Shown: piece after piece, positions 60,526-64,000 of the stretch | How the letters are laid out: every line of letters starts with the position of its first letter | How positions within the stretch are numbered: position 1 is the stretch's first letter | Translations under genes and position numbers: made by a program | Notes under the pieces: model-generated | The model's database searches: none | What the model saw: only the letters and a program-made list of their open reading frames with translations | What the model was told of the DNA's origin: nothing | Origin: Paenibacillus apiarius | Lineage (GTDB): Bacteria; Bacillota; Bacilli; Paenibacillales; Paenibacillaceae | NCBI RefSeq assembly: GCF_017052585.1 | Contig: NZ_JAFFHZ010000001.1 | Span: 5,022,001 to 5,086,000, forward strand | DNA length: 64,000 nt | Reading direction: 5' to 3'

Positions 60526-61119
60526 ATGCCTAAGATCGTCAGTGAACGCGAAAAAGAGATGGTGAGAGCAGCCATGCATGTAAAAGGAATTGAGCTTATT
60601 CGCAAAAAAGGTATGAAGCGGGTCACGGTTGAGGAAATCACAATTGCGGCTAATATCGGTAAAGGCTCCTTTTACTCTTACTATAACTCCAAAGAAGAAC
60701 TGCTCTATACGATCATAAAAAAGTGTGAGAACAATATGTTCGAAAGAGTGGAAGCCATTTTGTCCGAAAAAGCAGAAGTAAAGGAAAAATTAATAAAGGC
60801 ATTAAAGGAAATCTATCTGGCGGAGGATAGCATTGTTTTTTACGTTTCTCCATCGGATATTGAGTATCTGCTTCGCAAGCTTCCTGCTGCAGCTGCGGAC
60901 TGGGAAGCAAGGAAATCAAACGACTATTTCAGCAGGACTTTATCGCTTTGCGGCATTGATGAATCTGATTGCGATTTGGAGGTGCTTGCCTATTTAATGA
61001 ATGCGCTCCATTTTGTTGGGGCGGCCGATACTCCTTCTGGGGAGGAAGGAAAAAAGAAGGCCTTGGATATTCTCGTCCATTCCATTGCCGGTTACATGGC
61101 GGGAGGAGTACAACAATGA
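60526..61119 (+). CDS. TetR-family transcriptional regulator
   Basis: A 197-residue TetR protein with the DNA-binding domain MKRVTVEEITIAANIGKGSFYSYYNSKEELL and a helical ligand domain. AAAAGGGGCGGG lies before the ATG. It is followed 6 bases later by an alpha/beta hydrolase gene whose ribosome binding site overlaps its stop codon, so both form one operon that it probably represses. Confidence 0.87.
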   Translation: MPKIVSEREKEMVRAAMHVKGIELIRKKGMKRVTVEEITIAANIGKGSFYSYYNSKEELLYTIIKKCENNMFERVEAILSEKAEVKEKLIKALKEIYLAEDSIVFYVSPSDIEYLLRKLPAAAADWEARKSNDYFSRTLSLCGIDESDCDLEVLAYLMNALHFVGAADTPSGEEGKKKALDILVHSIAGYMAGGVQQ

Positions 61120-61125
61120 GAGGAT

Positions 61126-62220
61126 GTGGAAGCGATCATTGCGTTGATGATTGTGGGCGGAATATTTATGTTAATCGCTGGTCTGGCTCTGCTGGTTCAG
61201 TTCAAGAAGCAGAAGACTGCGAGCCGTATTCGGATGGCTCTCGGGCATAATGGTATGGATTGCAGAGAATATGTAACCATTGGCGGCATTTCACAATATC
61301 TGCATCATCGTGGCACGGACGTTGACCATCCAGTGCTGCTGTTTTTACACGGCGGCCCCGGTTCGCCTATGCTGCCGTTTGCCCAAGAGTTCCAGATTCC
61401 GTGGGAGAAGCGCGTGACGGTCGTTCATTGGGATCAAAGAAGCAGCGGTAAAACCTACTTCAATAATTGTCCGAAACAAGTTGGTCCGACAACGACCGTT
61501 GAGCAGGCGATTCAGGATACCTATGAAGTCGTGGAATATTTAAAATGTAAATATAACAAACAGAAGATTATCATTATGGGACATTCATGGGGCTCGGTGC
61601 TGGGCAGCCTGTTTGTCAAACAATATCCGGAGCTCGTGCAGGCCTATATTGGCGTTGGACAGGTAATAAATATGATTGACAATGAACGTATTGGCTATGA
61701 AAAAGCACTGGAATCGGCGAAAGCAGCAGGCAACGAAAAAGATTATCAGGCCCTGCTCCGTTTGGAAACTTACCCGCCGCTCGAATTCAGTAATGACATG
61801 CTCAAAAAGCTTGCAAGGGTTCGAAGATATCAAAGCAAATATAATTTAGCGGCTGGAGCTACATTCGATTTAGTGGTAAGCGGGCTCTGTTCACCGTTCT
61901 ATACACTCAAAGATGTGAGCTCCCTTTTCCGCACTGGAGCTGGCAGTGACGGACAGCGTCATATCATGAAATATTTGATGGAATCGTTCGATCTGCCATC
62001 ACTCGGCACAGAATATGAAATACCTGTATTTTATATCCAGGGTGAACGAGACTGGCAAACGCCCTATCCATTAGCAAAAGAATTTTTTCCGAAAATAACA
62101 GCGCCGCTCAAGCTATTTTATTCTATTCCAGATGCGGGACACATTCCGATGATAGACCAGAAGGAGAAGTTCAATGAGGCGTTATTTGATATTTTGGAAC
62201 GAATAGAATACTTGGCTTGA
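61126..62220 (+). CDS. Membrane-anchored alpha/beta hydrolase (proline iminopeptidase-like)
   Basis: A 364-residue protein with one N-terminal transmembrane helix (IIALMIVGGIFMLIAGLALLVQF) and an alpha/beta hydrolase domain: oxyanion motif HGGPGSP, VVHWDQRSSGKT, nucleophile Ser in GHSWGS near 152, and the acid/His near IQGERDWQTP and PDAGHIPM. The HGGPGS and WDQRxxG motifs are typical of the S33 prolyl aminopeptidase group, but substrates vary widely. GTG start with GAGAGGAT upstream. It is coupled to the preceding TetR gene. Confidence 0.85.
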   Translation: MEAIIALMIVGGIFMLIAGLALLVQFKKQKTASRIRMALGHNGMDCREYVTIGGISQYLHHRGTDVDHPVLLFLHGGPGSPMLPFAQEFQIPWEKRVTVVHWDQRSSGKTYFNNCPKQVGPTTTVEQAIQDTYEVVEYLKCKYNKQKIIIMGHSWGSVLGSLFVKQYPELVQAYIGVGQVINMIDNERIGYEKALESAKAAGNEKDYQALLRLETYPPLEFSNDMLKKLARVRRYQSKYNLAAGATFDLVVSGLCSPFYTLKDVSSLFRTGAGSDGQRHIMKYLMESFDLPSLGTEYEIPVFYIQGERDWQTPYPLAKEFFPKITAPLKLFYSIPDAGHIPMIDQKEKFNEALFDILERIEYLA

Positions 62221-62262
62221 TTCCAAGCGATAGTCGTGCGGTTTAGACGCCTATAAGGGTAG

Positions 62263-62294
62263 AATTTCGCAAAAACAACTGCACAAACGCAGTT
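62263..62294. repeat. Dispersed palindromic repeat, reversed copy
   Basis: AATTTCGCAAAAACAACTGC and the following ACAAACGCAGTT match the reverse complement of the repeat at 44966-44997 at 26 of 32 positions. The core AACTGC...GCAGTT can fold into a hairpin. Confidence 0.6.
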
Positions 62295-62362
62295 CATCGG
62301 TTCTATTCTTCCTTATCCAAATCGAAAAGCAATTCATTCTGTAATGAGTGGAGGGATTCGTG

Positions 62363-62866
62363 GTGGAAACGAATAGATGCAGACTAAGTAAACTACAAGA
62401 ATGTGATTATGACGATGTTAAAAAACTTTATATGAATGAAGAGGTGCGGAAATTCCTCGGAGGAACGATTGCCGATGAAAAAACATTCAAAGCAAAATTT
62501 TTCGATGTGTTAGAAAACTCCAATAGGGGCTCATTGGATTGGGTTATTAGAGCGAAAAGCAATGATGAATTTATCGGATTGATAACGTTAGATAGGCATC
62601 ATGATGGCATGAACACCGAAGTTTCTTACCAGCTGTTGCCCAACTGGTGGGGGGATGGATATGCCACCGAAGTGATTAGTCAAATCATCCGTTACGCATT
62701 TCAGGAAATGGGATTACCAAAAGTAATAGCGGAGACTCAAACAGCAAACAAATCTTCCTGTAAGCTTCTAGAGAGAGTAGGGATGAAACTAGAGCAAACG
62801 GTACAAAGGTATGGTGCTGAACAAGCGATATATGGTATTGAGCTGTCCGATGTCAGAGTTAGGTGA
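62363..62866 (+). CDS. GNAT-family N-acetyltransferase
   Basis: A 167-residue acetyltransferase of the RimJ/RimL type: ETNRCRLSKLQECDYDDVKKLY at the start, VSYQLLPNWWGDGYATEVISQII for the acetyl-CoA-binding strand and loop, and NKSSCKLLERVGMKLE near the end. It probably acetylates a small molecule or an N-terminus. The GTG at 62363 is favoured because GGAGGG lies 7 bases upstream; GTGs at 62348 and 62360 are alternatives. Monocistronic. Confidence 0.85.
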   Translation: METNRCRLSKLQECDYDDVKKLYMNEEVRKFLGGTIADEKTFKAKFFDVLENSNRGSLDWVIRAKSNDEFIGLITLDRHHDGMNTEVSYQLLPNWWGDGYATEVISQIIRYAFQEMGLPKVIAETQTANKSSCKLLERVGMKLEQTVQRYGAEQAIYGIELSDVRVR

Positions 62867-63071
62867 CGAGCTTCCCGCTGGTTCTTTTCAAGCACTGGGG
62901 ATAACGGGGTGTGTTATGTCTCGTCATCCCGCAATGCAAGACGGTTGCCGTGGATGTATAACCAGACGGGACCTAATCCAGATACATATGATTACCTGCA
63001 GGACATCTAAACGTTAGGGAATATTGGCTTATAAGTTGCCCGAGAAGTTAAACCTTAAAGGTGGGGATGTT

Positions 63072-63620
63072 ATGCTGTCAAGAAAAGAAGAACAGAGCCT
63101 AAGCAAGTTGATGAGCAAAATACTTCGTCACACCCCTCACGAATTCGGCTTATCCTTAGATCATCACGGATATTGCAGGATTGAAGATTTACTTCATGCT
63201 ATCCGAAGTGAAAAAAGATGGATCAGTGTGGAACAAGAGGATATTCAATTAGTCGTGAACAATTGCGATAAACAACGTTACGAGATTATGGGCGAACATA
63301 TTCGCGCTAAATACGGTCATAGCTCTGAGCGTTTGAACTATAAAGCTTTGAAGCCTCCCGAAGTCTTATATCATGGGACGAACAGTAAAGCGGCGGACCG
63401 TATATTTGCCGAAGGGATCAAACCTATGGGCAGAAAGTATGTTCATTTATCAGAAAAGCTGGACTTCGCTATCATTGCCGGTAAAAGAAGAGGCGAGTTA
63501 GTGATCATTCAGGTTGATACGAGCAAGGCGTTGCTGGATGGAGTCGAATTTTATTTTGCTGAAAACGGGGTGTGGTTAGCCGATTATGTGTCGCCCAAAT
63601 ATTTGGCGTTATATGAGTAG
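63072..63620 (+). CDS. kptA: RNA 2'-phosphotransferase, Tpt1/KptA family
   Basis: A 182-residue enzyme of the family that removes an internal 2'-phosphate from RNA with NAD, yielding ADP-ribose 1'',2''-cyclic phosphate. The N-terminal winged helix holds MSKILRHTPHEFGLSLD with the catalytic Arg. The ADP-ribosyltransferase lobe has LYHGT and YVHLS (two His) and KRRGELVIIQVD (second Arg), so the catalytic tetrad is complete. The ATG at 63072 follows AAAGGTGGGG. The natural RNA substrate in bacteria is not known, since they lack the tRNA splicing pathway of yeast. No RNA ligase gene adjoins it. Confidence 0.88.
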   Translation: MLSRKEEQSLSKLMSKILRHTPHEFGLSLDHHGYCRIEDLLHAIRSEKRWISVEQEDIQLVVNNCDKQRYEIMGEHIRAKYGHSSERLNYKALKPPEVLYHGTNSKAADRIFAEGIKPMGRKYVHLSEKLDFAIIAGKRRGELVIIQVDTSKALLDGVEFYFAENGVWLADYVSPKYLALYE

Positions 63621-63726
63621 TTTGTTACTGTTATTCAACTATTGATCCCCGTTAGTTCAATTATCAATACCAATTCAGGTTCATTTCGTACTTTTCCAAT
63701 CGGAATTATTCTCAGTTGATGAAAAA

Positions 63727-63753
63727 AAGAAGGAGCAGTATCCGCTCCTTCTT
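63727..63753 (-). terminator. Terminator of the DJ-1/PfpI-like gene
   Basis: AAGAAGGAGC (63727-63736) pairs with GCTCCTTCTT (63744-63753). Read on the minus strand it runs into TTTTTTTC. No plus-strand T tract. Confidence 0.8.
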
Positions 63754-63809
63754 TAGCTAAAATAGGTTACCATATAAATGCAAAGGTACGTGACTGACTT
63801 ATTTGTGAT

Positions 63810-64000
63810 TTACAAATCGGGCTCCTGCTTTGAAAGCTCTTGAAGCCTCCCGCTTATCTGTTCTACCATTGGCGCCGGCGCTTTCTTAGTTGAACCCGTA
63901 TCGAACGGAGGCTGAAGATCATATTCCAAAATCAACTGGACTCCTTTGCTCATATCTTCCCCCAATTCCCATGCTACTATTTGGAGTGCCATTTCGATAC
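63810..64000 (-). CDS. C-terminus of a DJ-1/PfpI-like protein (5' end outside window)
   Basis: About 60 codons reach the window edge with no stop, so the ATG at 63992 is probably internal. The sequence VAWELGEDMSKGVQLILEYD then LQPPFDTGSTKKAPAP resembles the tail of DJ-1/PfpI-type glutamine amidotransferase-like proteins (QLxLEYxPxPPFDxGSP). The catalytic Cys region would lie outside the window. It ends at a strong terminator. Confidence 0.5.
   Translation of the reverse strand, partial: IEMALQIVAWELGEDMSKGVQLILEYDLQPPFDTGSTKKAPAPMVEQISGRLQELSKQEPDL

Noticed and set aside
62870-63050. Integron attC-like site before kptA (AACGTTAGGG, inverted repeats)
   Set aside because: The core does not fit GTTRRRY, there is no complementary second core at the right distance, and no integrase or cassette array is present.
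1-64000. CRISPR array, tRNA, rRNA or intact transposase
   Set aside because: No regularly spaced repeats, no cloverleaf-type sequence and no transposase or integrase ORF were recognised on either strand.

Overview
The window looks like a chromosomal segment of a Gram-positive endospore-former of the Bacillales, most likely Paenibacillaceae (Paenibacillus or a close relative). The clues are gramicidin/tyrocidine-type peptide synthetases, AraC proteins fused to siderophore-binding lipoproteins, an SLH-like exported protein, a SigO/RsoA-like split sigma factor, AGGAGG-type ribosome binding sites and frequent GTG/TTG starts. No rRNA, tRNA, CRISPR array or intact insertion sequence was found.

Layout. 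1-2.3 kb: end of a GH2 glycosidase and a GH43 glycosidase gene broken by an amber codon. 2.4-24.1 kb: a nonribosomal peptide locus with an MFS exporter, a PadR repressor, a SagB-type azoline oxidase and three synthetases with five modules. Read by eye against the GrsA specificity code, the assembly line predicts D-Phe - Ile - D-Leu - Cys(azoline/azole) - Cys(azoline/azole), released by a thioesterase. The exporter promoter and the biosynthetic promoter carry the same 14-nt-spaced TACTAAAC-type operator, so PadR probably controls both. 24.2-25.7 kb: exported SLH/TraB protein.

25.8-37 kb: iron region. Three paralogous ORFs each join an AraC regulator to a siderophore-binding lipoprotein with no stop codon between them. 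The join itself holds a Fur box, a ribosome binding site and an ATG, so each ORF can give a fusion and a separate lipoprotein. Between the second and third lies a TetR-SBP-permease-ATPase-M24 peptidase operon with a palindromic autoregulatory operator, followed by decayed gene pieces (Nudix, binding protein).

37-45 kb: DUF1259 protein, a deleted GMC oxidoreductase, LysR, histidine phosphatase, a MocR/EamA divergent pair and a membrane-anchored PAF-acetylhydrolase-like enzyme. 45-50 kb: rhomboid protease; a 903-residue protein combining a trypsin-like protease, an endonuclease/exonuclease/phosphatase domain and an endonuclease I domain (a possible conflict or defence effector); a UvrD-like helicase remnant; an arylamine N-acetyltransferase. 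50-55.4 kb: exported repeat protein, acyl-CoA ligase, SigO/RsoA-like pair, phospholipase A2-like protein. 55.6-64 kb: rhamnose kinase and isomerase operon, a LysR/SDR divergent pair, TetR-hydrolase operon, GNAT, KptA, and the end of a DJ-1/PfpI-like gene.

The most notable systems are the bis-azole pentapeptide locus with its shared operator, the three AraC-lipoprotein ORFs with embedded Fur boxes, and the protease-EEP-endonuclease fusion. Starts were adjusted wherever a ribosome binding site clearly favoured another codon. All family calls are from reading the sequence; no database search was run.
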